Translations under genes and position numbers: made by a program | From: Dasania sp. GY-MA-18 | GTDB lineage: Bacteria > Pseudomonadota > Gammaproteobacteria > Pseudomonadales > Dasaniaceae | Length of the DNA: 64,000 bases | NCBI RefSeq assembly: GCF_024734385.1 | Contig: NZ_JANHAP010000010.1 | Location: 1-64,000, forward strand | Direction of reading: 5' to 3' | The notes under the pieces: model-generated | The model's input: only the letters and a program-made list of their open reading frames with translations | What the model was told of the DNA's origin: nothing | Database searches by the model: none | Shown: positions 55,107-63,473 of the stretch, piece after piece | Layout: the number at the start of each line of letters is the position of its first letter | How positions within the stretch are numbered: the first letter of the stretch is position 1

Positions 55107-56321
55107 ATGGGCGTAGAAATAGTTGTAGGCCAAATCTTACTCATCGTCGCCATGGCGATATGCGGTTTGATTTTAAACCGCATTTTAAAAATTGATAACA
55201 GCTTAGGCTGCTTATTAGTTGGGGTTGCCGCAGGCTGGCTGGTACCGCAGTGGGGCATAGATACCGGCATTAGAGCCAACAACCTGCAAGATTTAGTCTT
55301 TTATTTATTATTACCCGTGCTTATTTTTGAAGCCACCTGGCATATAGCTCCGGGGGATTTAAAACGCTGGCTTAAACCCATACTTATACTTGCCAGTGTC
55401 GGGGTAGTGCTAAGTACTTTATTTGGCGCAGTGTTTATTTACTACGGCATTAATCACCCCAGCGGCTTCCCTTGGATAGCCGCTTTAATTTGTGGCGTGA
55501 TTTTAGCCACCACCGACCCCACTATTACCACAGCTAAATTAGAGCAGCAGCAAGCCTCTAAAGATTTAATCACTGTGATGAAAGGCGAAAGCCTGTTTAG
55601 TGATGCCAGCACTATCGTATTATTTTCACTGCTTATTGCCATCGCCACCCACCCTGATGGCAGCAGCAATATATCCATCACCACCTTTTTTATTAGCACG
55701 TTTATGGGTGGACTGGTTTTAGGTGGCATTATGGGTTTGGTCGCAGCCATACTCACCCTGCTGCTGGCCAGCCACTCCACCACCCGTATTGTTTTATTAT
55801 TTGTTGCGGTGGGCAGTTTTTATTTAGCGAAAAACATTTTTGAAGTATCGGGCATTATGGCAGTAATGGGCACGGCCATAGTCGCCAGAATTTGCCTCAA
55901 TGAAAAAGAACATAGTTTTTTACTAGGGGCAGACGGCAACTGGCATTGGCTGGCCTTATTATTTAGCAGCGTACTCTTTGTATTAATGGGGCTGGTAATT
56001 ACCCCCGATATGTTTAGCCATCAGTGGCTGGCCATATTAATTGGTATAGCCGCAGCCATTCTTAGCCGTAGCGCCACCATTTTTTTATGCACCTTAATGA
56101 CCCGCCCCTTAAGTCGCAACATAGAAAAACATTGGCAGCCGGTATTAATTTGGGGGGATATACGCGGCGTGGTGGCCATAGCCTTAGTGTTAACACTGCC
56201 CACCAGCTTAAGCTATTGGTGGACTATACAGTCCATTGTTTTTGGCGTGGTATTGTTTAACTTATTGGTACAGGCACCTAGCTCGCGTTGGTTGATACGC
56301 AGGCTCAATGCCGATAAATAA
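55107..56321 (+). CDS. CPA1-type sodium/proton antiporter
   Basis: A 404-residue membrane protein with about 12 helices. CPA1 signatures are TDPT (136-139, Asp137) and GESLFSDAS (160-168, Asp166), which would carry the ion-binding aspartates. No C-terminal RCK or cNMP domain is present. It would exchange Na+ or K+ for protons and adjust pH or sodium. It starts 21 bases after the FMN protein and is probably in its operon. Confidence 0.9.
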   Translation: MGVEIVVGQILLIVAMAICGLILNRILKIDNSLGCLLVGVAAGWLVPQWGIDTGIRANNLQDLVFYLLLPVLIFEATWHIAPGDLKRWLKPILILASVGVVLSTLFGAVFIYYGINHPSGFPWIAALICGVILATTDPTITTAKLEQQQASKDLITVMKGESLFSDASTIVLFSLLIAIATHPDGSSNISITTFFISTFMGGLVLGGIMGLVAAILTLLLASHSTTRIVLLFVAVGSFYLAKNIFEVSGIMAVMGTAIVARICLNEKEHSFLLGADGNWHWLALLFSSVLFVLMGLVITPDMFSHQWLAILIGIAAAILSRSATIFLCTLMTRPLSRNIEKHWQPVLIWGDIRGVVAIALVLTLPTSLSYWWTIQSIVFGVVLFNLLVQAPSSRWLIRRLNADK

Positions 56322-56325
56322 ATGC

Positions 56326-56694
56326 CTAAGTGTTAAGCTGCACATCCACTAAACGGTCGGCAAACAGGGTTTGCAATAACGCCCCATAGCGCTGGCAGTC
56401 CTGCTCTGTGATGGTCATATCAACTATAAACTCATTCACCTCTGCCAACTTGTATAAAGGTGATTTTAAACGCAAGATAAATTGCTGCGGGCTAAGCTTA
56501 ACCTGACCGACCACATCAAAACCTGCGTGCAGGGGGTCTTTATACTCTACATACACGCCATCATCTTCTTTGTGGCCTATTTCCTCTAGGCGCTGTAAAA
56601 ATAGATACTCATCGTCATTATAAAACGCTAACACATGATAACCCTGCTCTAACTGCAGGCTAACTTCGGTAGCGGTAAACTGTAGGGTTTTCAT
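56326..56694 (-). CDS. Small Imm10-like protein of the lemA/M48 operon
   Basis: A 122-residue cytosolic protein I do not recognise with certainty. The order YLFLQR (31-36), DGVYVEYKDP (45-54), LSPQQFILRL and a helix near the end (CQRYGALLQTLF) looks like the Imm10 immunity protein family as I recall it. No polymorphic toxin is adjacent. It begins 7 bases after the M48 peptidase stop and must be in the lemA-M48 operon, so an accessory or inhibitor role toward the peptidase is another option. Confidence 0.55.
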   Translation of the reverse strand: MKTLQFTATEVSLQLEQGYHVLAFYNDDEYLFLQRLEEIGHKEDDGVYVEYKDPLHAGFDVVGQVKLSPQQFILRLKSPLYKLAEVNEFIVDMTITEQDCQRYGALLQTLFADRLVDVQLNT

Positions 56695-56701
56695 AGTGTA
56701 C

Positions 56702-58651
56702 TCATAGGGATAATTTGGGCTGTGGACAATCCATCACCGCGGCAATCGCGGCCAGCATTTCTTGCTCTACAGGGTTAATCACAGCATCGTGTTTAATACA
56801 TTCGGCAAAGCCTTTTAATAACTTAGGCTTTAACAGGGGGTAACAATTAGCCAACTGATTAACAGCCTTAACAAAATCATCCATGGTATAGGCCTGCTCA
56901 GGCACAAAGCTTAAGGTATACAAACCGGCGGTATTAGCGCCTTTATTAAAAGCGCGCTGCTGATCCTGTTCGTCTTGGTGGCCATAGTGCGCCAGGGCCG
57001 ACAGCACAATGCCATAGGCCTCGGCCACTTGCTTAGCTTGTTTATACTGCGGCTTACTGGAGCGCACTTTCTCAAATTCTGGTGCCAAATAATGGCGCAC
57101 CAACTGAAACAGACACCACTCAAAAATCTCAAACTTTTTATCGGCGCGCATCACCAGTAACAAGGTGTTTTTAAATTGTTTGTATTGCTCAGCCGACATC
57201 ATTTTTAAAGCAGGCAAACACAGCTCGATTAAGGGCAAGCGCAAACTGTATTGCAGTGCCGCAACATCCTCTTTGATTTGCAAGCACAACAGGGCCAAAC
57301 CTTTAACCTTGCACAACTCTATGTAGGCAAACTGTTGTTCAGCGGTTTGCTTATCCGCATCAAGCAATAAGCTATACACCAAAGCGCTAGCCCCTAAAGG
57401 CTCATGTGCTAATTTTTTTAAGCCATAGGGTATAGCCGCAATATCATTTTCAGCTGCAGCTACTGCCGATCCAAAACTCTGTGATTGTTGCGCCGCAACA
57501 AAAGCTGCCCCGGCAGCAGCAGCCATAGCCGCCTGCCCCTTGCGCGTCTCTTCCCCATGTAACGCTTGCCCGGTTTGGGCTTGTGGCTCTATACGCATTT
57601 TGCGGCTAATCATTTTGCCGTCCCAGCCGGGCTCTATACGCCTTATGCGTTTTTCTATTTCGGGGTGCGTATCAAAACTGGCCCAGCTACCTAAAGCCTC
57701 GGCTATAAACATATGGCTGGCCTCACCGGTGTTGACATTAAACACGCGAGAACCCGCTTGATAACCGCCAATAATCTTTAAGGCATTGGCTATACCCTGT
57801 GGATTGCGAGTAAATTGCACCGCTGAAGCATCGGCTAAAAATTCACGCTGGCGGCTAATCGCCGCTTTGATTAAGCCGCCAAAAAAAGTACCCAGCCAAC
57901 CAATGATCACAAAGGCCAAGCCCAACATAAAAACCCGGGCGTCGCCGGAACGTTTGGTTGCATGGTAGCCACCGTGGCGGCCGCCAGCTCGCATGATTAA
58001 CTCACCGATATTGCCTATAAAAACTATGCCCGCCAGTAGGGCAATCATGCGCAGGTTAAGCCGCATATCGCCATTGAGTATGTGGCTAAACTCGTGGGCC
58101 ACTACCCCCTGCAACTGCTCCCTATCAAACTGCTCTATCGCTCCTTGGGTTACACCTATTACTGCATCTGCAGGGCTATTGCCCGCCGCAAAGGCGTTAA
58201 TGCCTTTTTCAGCTCGCAGTAAATACACCGCTGGCACCGGCATGCCCGAGGCCAGCGCCATTTCCTCTACCACATTGAGCACGCGTTTTTCATTGGCATT
58301 GTTAGTATTGGGATGTATGCGCTGGCCACCTAGAGACTCTGCCACCCGCTTGCCGCCAGCGGATAACTGTAACCATTTATAGCCTATCACTAGCGTGATG
58401 GTGCCGGTCACCATTAGGCTGATTTTGCCAAAACTCTGCCAGCTAAAATAATGCGCCAAACCGGGTTTGCCGGCATGCTGTAGCAGTTCGGCGGCCTGAG
58501 CATAACCCTGCACCTGGCCATCCATAATCCAATAGCTGATCACTACCACGAGATTGGTAATGGCAATTAAGCAAAAAACCGCCAATACAAATAGCAAGAT
58601 TAAATATTTGCTGTGGCGGCGAGCTTGATCCTGCTCTGCAAAAAAATTCAC
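56702..58651 (-). CDS. M48-family (HtpX-like) membrane zinc metallopeptidase
   Basis: A 649-residue membrane peptidase. N-terminal helices (about 17-42 and 75-92), zinc site HEFSH (186-190) in LQGVVAHEFSHILNGDMRL, further helices (about 203-220 and 240-262), and REFLADASAV with the third ligand. It is far longer than HtpX (~290): a ~300-residue helical domain follows (from ~370), beginning with an Ala-rich stretch (MAAAAGAAFVAAQQ). It would degrade membrane proteins. The start is GTG; lemA lies 18 bases upstream, a common pairing. Confidence 0.9.
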   Translation of the reverse strand: MNFFAEQDQARRHSKYLILLFVLAVFCLIAITNLVVVISYWIMDGQVQGYAQAAELLQHAGKPGLAHYFSWQSFGKISLMVTGTITLVIGYKWLQLSAGGKRVAESLGGQRIHPNTNNANEKRVLNVVEEMALASGMPVPAVYLLRAEKGINAFAAGNSPADAVIGVTQGAIEQFDREQLQGVVAHEFSHILNGDMRLNLRMIALLAGIVFIGNIGELIMRAGGRHGGYHATKRSGDARVFMLGLAFVIIGWLGTFFGGLIKAAISRQREFLADASAVQFTRNPQGIANALKIIGGYQAGSRVFNVNTGEASHMFIAEALGSWASFDTHPEIEKRIRRIEPGWDGKMISRKMRIEPQAQTGQALHGEETRKGQAAMAAAAGAAFVAAQQSQSFGSAVAAAENDIAAIPYGLKKLAHEPLGASALVYSLLLDADKQTAEQQFAYIELCKVKGLALLCLQIKEDVAALQYSLRLPLIELCLPALKMMSAEQYKQFKNTLLLVMRADKKFEIFEWCLFQLVRHYLAPEFEKVRSSKPQYKQAKQVAEAYGIVLSALAHYGHQDEQDQQRAFNKGANTAGLYTLSFVPEQAYTMDDFVKAVNQLANCYPLLKPKLLKGFAECIKHDAVINPVEQEMLAAIAAVMDCPQPKLSL

Positions 58652-58669
58652 GGATTCAGCAGGCTGTGA

Positions 58670-59263
58670 TTAAAAAGAGACCTGGGGTGCCGCTTGTATT
58701 TGTGCGCTGTCGTCAAACTCCAGCAAGCTGGCATCTTTGGGGTGGCCAAACTTTTTGGCAAAAAATACCGGCGGGAATGACTGCCGGTAGGTGTTGTACT
58801 CGGTGACGGCATCATTAAACGCTTGGCGGGCAAAAGCTACTCGGTTTTCAGTGGTAGTGAGCTCTTCCGTCAGCTGCATCATATTTTGATTGGCTTTTAA
58901 ATCGGGGTAGGCTTCCATCACCATGTTCATTTTACCCAAAGCCCCCTGTAAGACTCCCTCAGCGCCAGCCAAACCTTGTATGGCACTGCCACTGGGGTCA
59001 GCCGCTGCACCTTTCAGCATAGCCATGGCTTCGTTGCGGGCACTAATTACCGCCTCTAGAGTTTCACGCTCGTGACTCATATAAGCTTTAGCAGTTTCAA
59101 CCAAATTAGGAATCAAATCGTAACGGCGTTTAAGCTGCACTTCGATTTGCGAAAAAGCATTTTGAAAACGATTTTTTAGGGTAACTAATTGATTATAAAT
59201 ACCGACGATATAAACAATGGCACCAAAAACCAGCACCCAGAATATGATAGTTGATAGATCCAT
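58670..59263 (-). CDS. LemA family protein
   Basis: A 197-residue protein with one N-terminal membrane helix (about 5-22), the conserved YNQLVTLKNRFQNAFSQIEV and LKRRYDLIPNLVETAKAYM segments, and a helical-bundle body exposed outside the helix. Function is unsettled; it is often next to M48 peptidases and here directly precedes one. AAGGAAG is its ribosome site. The AGTCTCT heptad array begins only 19 bases upstream of its start codon. Confidence 0.92.
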   Translation of the reverse strand: MDLSTIIFWVLVFGAIVYIVGIYNQLVTLKNRFQNAFSQIEVQLKRRYDLIPNLVETAKAYMSHERETLEAVISARNEAMAMLKGAAADPSGSAIQGLAGAEGVLQGALGKMNMVMEAYPDLKANQNMMQLTEELTTTENRVAFARQAFNDAVTEYNTYRQSFPPVFFAKKFGHPKDASLLEFDDSAQIQAAPQVSF

Positions 59264-59281
59264 TTTATCTTCCTTTAGTTC

Positions 59282-59330
59282 AGTCTCTAGTCTCTAGTCT
59301 CTAGTCTCTAGTCTCTAGTCTCTAGTCTCT
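59282..59330. repeat. Seven tandem copies of AGTCTCT upstream of lemA
   Basis: Seven perfect 7-bp units followed by a partial AG, lying between the fumarase terminator and the lemA ribosome site. Minus-strand unit AGAGACT. It would lie in the lemA 5' leader or promoter. Such short tandem arrays change copy number by strand slippage. A related TCTAGAGT/ACTCTAG palindrome is at 63284-63300. Confidence 0.95.
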
Positions 59331-59365
59331 AGAATATTGTTTTAACGACACGATATATCAAACAT

Positions 59366-59398
59366 AAAAAAAGGGAAAGCTCTGCAGCATTCCCTTTT
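59366..59398 (-). terminator. Rho-independent terminator of the fumarase gene
   Basis: Arms AAAAGGGAA (59369-59377) and TTCCCTTTT (59390-59398), 12-nt loop; the T run on the minus strand is the complement of the A run at 59366-59372. It lies 29 bases past the fumarase stop. Confidence 0.75.
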
Positions 59399-59426
59399 CT
59401 AGCGACTAGTGACTGTAGACCAGCGA

Positions 59427-60944
59427 CTATTTGACCTCTATCGCCTCGGCCTCTATTTTCTTAGACCAAAACGCCGGGCCGGTTTGGTGTACCGATTCGC
59501 CCAGATAATCCACCGCAACAGTAACAGGCATGTCTTCCAGTTCAAATTCGTAGATAGCCTCCATACCTAGCTCGGGGAAGCCTACCACTTTGGAGGACTT
59601 AATCGCCTGCGCTACCAAGAACGCGGCACCGCCTACGGCCATGAGGTATACAGACTCAAACTCTTTAATCGCCTCTATTGCGATAGGGCCGCGCTCGGCT
59701 TTACCTATCATGCCCAACAAGCCAGTTTCGGCCAGCATGGTGCGGGTAAATTTATCCATACGCGTGGCGGTGGTGGGGCCAGCAGGGCCTACCACTTCAT
59801 CACCGATAGGATCGACTGGGCCTACGTAGTAGATGAAACGGCCCTGCATAGATACCGGCAACTCTTCGCCGTTGTTAATCATATCTACCATTTTTTTATG
59901 GGCGGCATCGCGGCCAGTTAACATTTTACCGTTAAGCAGTAAGGTATCACCGGGCTTCCAGCTTTTAACCTCTTCTTTGGTAACCGTATCTAGGTTTACA
60001 CGCTTAACATTGGCACCGGCTTCGCGAGTCACTTCTGGCCAGTCTTCCAGTTTAGGTGGGGTAAGCTTGGCTGAGCCACTGCCATCTAAGGTGAAATGAG
60101 TGTGGCGAGTAGCAGCACAGTTGGGGATCATGGCTATGGCTTTGTTGGCCGCGTGTGAGGGGAAGTCTTTGACCTTCACATCCAAAACGGTGGTTAAGCC
60201 ACCCAGGCCTTGGGCGCCTATACCCAGCTTATTAACCTTTTCATGTAATTCTAAACGCAGCTCTTCGGCGCGATTACTAGCGCCACGGGCTTGTAAGTCT
60301 TGTATGTCCACGGGCTCTAATAAAGCCTCTTTCGCCAGCATCATGGCTTTTTCGGCCGTTCCGCCTATGCCTATGCCCAGCATACCCGGCGGACACCAGC
60401 CCGCGCCCATTTGTGGCACCATATTTAATACCCAATCAACCACCGAGTCTGAAGGGTTGAGCATGGCAAATTTAGACTTGGCCTCACTGCCGCCGCCCTT
60501 GGCTGCAACATGTACCTCTACAGTGTCACCGGGCACTATCTCATAGTGCACCACACCGGGGGTGTTATCTTTGGTATTAGTGCGGGCACCATCAGGGTCA
60601 GCCAATATAGAGGCGCGCAGCACATTATCGGGGTTCATATAAGCGCGGCGTATGCCTTCATTACACATATCGGTAACCGACATGGTGGCATCCCACTGTA
60701 CATTCATGCCTACCTTCAAAAACACCGTCACTATGCCGGTATCCTGGCATATAGGCCTATGACCCTCGGCACACATACGAGAGTTGATCAATATTTGCGC
60801 CATAGCGTCTTTGGCAGCAGGGTTTTGCTCGCGCTGATAGGCTTTATCTACAGCCTGTATAAAGTCCACTGGGTGGTAGTAAGAGATAAATTGCAGCGCA
60901 TCCGCAATGCTATCGATTAAGTCATTTTGGCGAATAATGGTCAT
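59427..60944 (-). CDS. Class I (iron-sulfur) fumarate hydratase
   Basis: A 505-residue single-chain class I fumarase interconverting fumarate and malate with a 4Fe-4S cluster. Likely cluster cysteines are Cys66 (RPICQDTG), Cys184 (GAGWCPPGM) and Cys276 (IPNCAATRH). Both the alpha and beta regions (GRDAAHKKM, GPTTATRMDKF) are fused, as in E. coli FumA/FumB (548 residues) but shorter. Oxygen-sensitive, it usually complements class II FumC. It is monocistronic. Confidence 0.95.
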   Translation of the reverse strand: MTIIRQNDLIDSIADALQFISYYHPVDFIQAVDKAYQREQNPAAKDAMAQILINSRMCAEGHRPICQDTGIVTVFLKVGMNVQWDATMSVTDMCNEGIRRAYMNPDNVLRASILADPDGARTNTKDNTPGVVHYEIVPGDTVEVHVAAKGGGSEAKSKFAMLNPSDSVVDWVLNMVPQMGAGWCPPGMLGIGIGGTAEKAMMLAKEALLEPVDIQDLQARGASNRAEELRLELHEKVNKLGIGAQGLGGLTTVLDVKVKDFPSHAANKAIAMIPNCAATRHTHFTLDGSGSAKLTPPKLEDWPEVTREAGANVKRVNLDTVTKEEVKSWKPGDTLLLNGKMLTGRDAAHKKMVDMINNGEELPVSMQGRFIYYVGPVDPIGDEVVGPAGPTTATRMDKFTRTMLAETGLLGMIGKAERGPIAIEAIKEFESVYLMAVGGAAFLVAQAIKSSKVVGFPELGMEAIYEFELEDMPVTVAVDYLGESVHQTGPAFWSKKIEAEAIEVK

Positions 60945-61250
60945 ACAGGCTCCCTAGATATAGCCGCTTGCTAATAAATTAAAGGCTATCAGCCCTTATA
61001 AAACGCGGCTATTGTACACCAAAATACTAAGCTTGACTGACCCTCCAACCAGCTAAATCCCAAGCCCCAGCTGCTAGCTAAACCGTCGCCCCAACACAAA
61101 CACTGAAAATGTGAATATTTCAGCTTAATAGCTATCCATTCAGCTTGAGTTCAGCTGCAAAAACTATACTGAGCCCATCAAATCAGAAACCTGTTTGATA
61201 AATGGGGGTTCCCCCCTTACTTTATGGTTAAAAATAATAGAGACAACGCT
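60945..61250. other. 306-bp intergenic region
   Basis: This lies between the divergent fumarase and small exported-protein genes. No open frame or stable hairpin stands out. A TACAAT on the minus strand near 61012-61017 could be the fumarase -10. I see nothing else. Confidence 0.4.
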
Positions 61251-61517
61251 ATGAAATTCAAACACTTACTAACAGCAGCTGCACTAGTTGCACTTTCCAG
61301 CTCGGTAATGGCCGCGCGCCCAGTAAGCATTAAATACAGTGAAGATATCGTCTTAGACGATGATGATGTCTACTCATACTATGTGGTTTCTTGCTCTAAC
61401 GGCGAAAGCAAGGATATCTCTGCCTGGGACAACCGCAAAACTTGGTGTGTAGGTAAAGGCTTAAAAGAAGACTGCAGCAAAAAGCAGATCAAAACAGCCA
61501 AGCAGGTTTGCCGCTAA
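61251..61517 (+). CDS. Small exported four-cysteine protein
   Basis: An 88-residue protein with a clean Sec signal (MKFKHLLTAAALVALSSSVM, cut after MAA or MA near residue 22). The mature ~65 residues have an acidic start (DIVLDDDDVYSYYVV) and a Lys-rich end with four cysteines, which could make two disulfides in the periplasm. I do not recognise a family. I start at the ATG at 61251; an in-frame ATG at 61224 only adds a polar leader. It has a strong terminator. Confidence 0.7.
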   Translation: MKFKHLLTAAALVALSSSVMAARPVSIKYSEDIVLDDDDVYSYYVVSCSNGESKDISAWDNRKTWCVGKGLKEDCSKKQIKTAKQVCR

Positions 61518-61532
61518 GCGACACAACTTGCA

Positions 61533-61571
61533 GACATAAAAAAACCGGGCATTGCCCGGTTTTTTTATGTC
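61533..61571. terminator. Bidirectional terminator between the small exported gene and the PuuD-like gene
   Basis: Perfect 18-bp arms (61533-61550 and 61554-61571) with core CCGGGC-ATT-GCCCGG and flanking A7/T7 runs. It serves convergent genes. Confidence 0.92.
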
Positions 61572-61584
61572 TTAGCGCTGCTAT

Positions 61585-62247
61585 TTACACAAGCTGCAAC
61601 AAGCCCAAGCAAACAACCGCTAATGCGATAGAAGAGTGAATAACACCCTTAACACTAGCCATGGGGCCTAGCTTACCGAAGATAGCGTTAAGCTCTAACA
61701 ATACCACTAAGGCTAAAACCGCGATGATACCGGTGGTCATGCCCTGAGACACGCCAGCAGCGTGATCTATCATGGTGCCGCCTTTGCCAGTACCGTGGAA
61801 AGAAGCCAACATGCCTAACAGCATAGGGATAGAGAACAAGGTGTTAGTGCGCGAGGCCAATAAAGCTTTAGGGCCCGCAACAGAAGCATCACCTTCAACT
61901 ATGCCGCAAACGATTTTTTGGTTAGGCCAGATGATTAACCAAACGTTTAAGAACATGAAAGTACCCATTAGTGCACCCATGGCGATAAAACCATCGATAC
62001 CGTGAGTCTTGCGTATACCCATCAACAACACCAAGCCGGTGATAAAGGTAAACATCGCACCCCAACGGAACCACCATAAAGCGCGTGGCGCTAACTTTTT
62101 AGTTGCGTCAGCTTTGGCACTGGCCTCGGCCTCTTTAAAGTATTCACCTTGGATAAAGTTGAAGTAGTACAGTAGGCCTATCCACGTGATACCGAATAAC
62201 ACGTGCGCCCAGCGAAAAAGTAGATCTAAGCTAATGATATTTTCCAT
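61585..62247 (-). CDS. PuuD-type urate-hydroxylase membrane domain protein
   Basis: A 220-residue membrane protein with about six hydrophobic helices. LLFRWAHVLFGITWIGLLYY and ALWWFRWGAMFTFITGLVLL match the N-terminal domain of PuuD urate hydroxylase (urate oxidase N-terminal family) as I recall it. The cytochrome c domain that completes PuuD is absent, and there are no purine-breakdown genes nearby. It may therefore be a related heme or quinone membrane protein. It is monocistronic. Confidence 0.7.
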   Translation of the reverse strand: MENIISLDLLFRWAHVLFGITWIGLLYYFNFIQGEYFKEAEASAKADATKKLAPRALWWFRWGAMFTFITGLVLLMGIRKTHGIDGFIAMGALMGTFMFLNVWLIIWPNQKIVCGIVEGDASVAGPKALLASRTNTLFSIPMLLGMLASFHGTGKGGTMIDHAAGVSQGMTTGIIAVLALVVLLELNAIFGKLGPMASVKGVIHSSIALAVVCLGLLQLV

Positions 62248-62506
62248 GAAACACCCCTAGTTGATTATGGAAGGATTATTGTTATTGAGGAGTATAGCAA
62301 CCCCTTAATAGCTGAGTGCTTTTATAGGCTATTTAGCCTTAAATTTAAACCTCTTTTATAGTATTCACCTCTATTTATATGCTTTTGCCGAAATATTGAA
62401 CGAAATCACAGCCCAGTTGAACCCTCACAGTTTGCCCTAGTCAAAAGCCGTGCAATAATGCTGCAGCAGTCACCACCCTTAATAACGAAGCGCTGATAAA
62501 CACACT

Positions 62507-63274
62507 ATGGCCAACAACGACAACCGTCCCCCTCAAGACAATATCGCCATCACCCCCGCTCGCGATGAAATCGCATCCTACAAGCGTACCCAAACCAAAG
62601 GTGCACTTAACAGTTTAGGTGTAGTGCCCGACGTACAAACCGGCGGCAGTGCCAGCAATACACTCAAAATCATCTTGGCCTCAGTGGTTGTAGTACTCAT
62701 ACTCACGGCGGTTCTAGCGGGCTTTTTACAACAGCGCTTAAAAGCTGCGGAGTACACCCTCAAACTTACCGAAGCCAGAGTCGCCGAACTAGAAAGCCGA
62801 CTATCCGTTACCGATGAAAGCCTAGGTGAATCCAGCGCAGCCATGAAAGTTAAACTGCGTGAGCTAGACTTTGAAGTACGCAAGCTATGGGACAATGTGT
62901 GGAAAAAGAGCAAACAGCGCTTAGAAGTACTAGAAACCAAACAGCAAAGCCACGACAAAAGCCTCAACAATGTTAAGACCTTTATAGACCGCACCGAACA
63001 AAAACTGGCTCAAAACGAGCAAGTCACCACCAAGCTCAACCAAAAGCTGCAAACCCTGGATCAACTCAGCAGCCAGCTGGCCAACAACGAACGAAAGTTA
63101 AAAGCTCAAGAGAGCAATCTGGAAAAAACCAACGATAAGGTCAACCAATTCAACACCCGCCTGATCAAAGCCGAACGCTTAGCAGCCGACAATAAAGAGC
63201 GCCTAGACTCGGTAGATCATTTTAGACGCAAAGTGAATGCGGATTTACTAAAGCTAACCGGCGGCACACAATGA
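62507..63274 (+). CDS. Single-span membrane protein with long coiled coil
   Basis: A 255-residue protein with a polar cytosolic N-terminus (~50 residues), one membrane helix (about 53-73) and then ~180 residues of almost pure coiled coil with heptads (e.g. LTEARVAELESRLS and QKLQTLDQLSSQLA), presumably in the periplasm. The layout recalls ATPase- or envelope-linked coiled-coil proteins, but I recognise no family. It stands alone, with a short palindrome (63284-63300) 10 bases after its stop. Confidence 0.65.
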   Translation: MANNDNRPPQDNIAITPARDEIASYKRTQTKGALNSLGVVPDVQTGGSASNTLKIILASVVVVLILTAVLAGFLQQRLKAAEYTLKLTEARVAELESRLSVTDESLGESSAAMKVKLRELDFEVRKLWDNVWKKSKQRLEVLETKQQSHDKSLNNVKTFIDRTEQKLAQNEQVTTKLNQKLQTLDQLSSQLANNERKLKAQESNLEKTNDKVNQFNTRLIKAERLAADNKERLDSVDHFRRKVNADLLKLTGGTQ

Positions 63275-63346
63275 TTTTTGTAGACTCTAGTATCTAGAGT
63301 GATAGCCGCTAGCTACAAAAGCATCCTTAGACTTTAACTAACAGTC

Positions 63347-63367
63347 ATACCGGGCTTGCCCCGGTAT
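63347..63367. repeat. REP-like palindrome
   Basis: Arms ATACCGGG (63347-63354) and CCCGGTAT (63360-63367) around CTTGC. The sequence CATACCGGGCTTGCCCCGG resembles short palindromic repeats common in intergenic DNA of many proteobacteria. Confidence 0.65.
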
Positions 63368-63473
63368 CCAAAGAACTACCCCTGCCAGCAAGATAGCTGC
63401 TTTTAACTGTAAGTACTGACGCTGCACATAGCCGAGTGCCCGTTAATAAATTCTCTTATTATTAAGGACAATA

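Noticed and set aside
59282-59330. CRISPR-like array
   Set aside because: Units are 7 bp with no spacers and no cas genes nearby; a simple tandem repeat.
63284-63300. ACTCTAG-TAT-CTAGAGT palindrome as a terminator of the coiled-coil gene
   Set aside because: Only 7 A/T-rich pairs and no T run; too weak to call.
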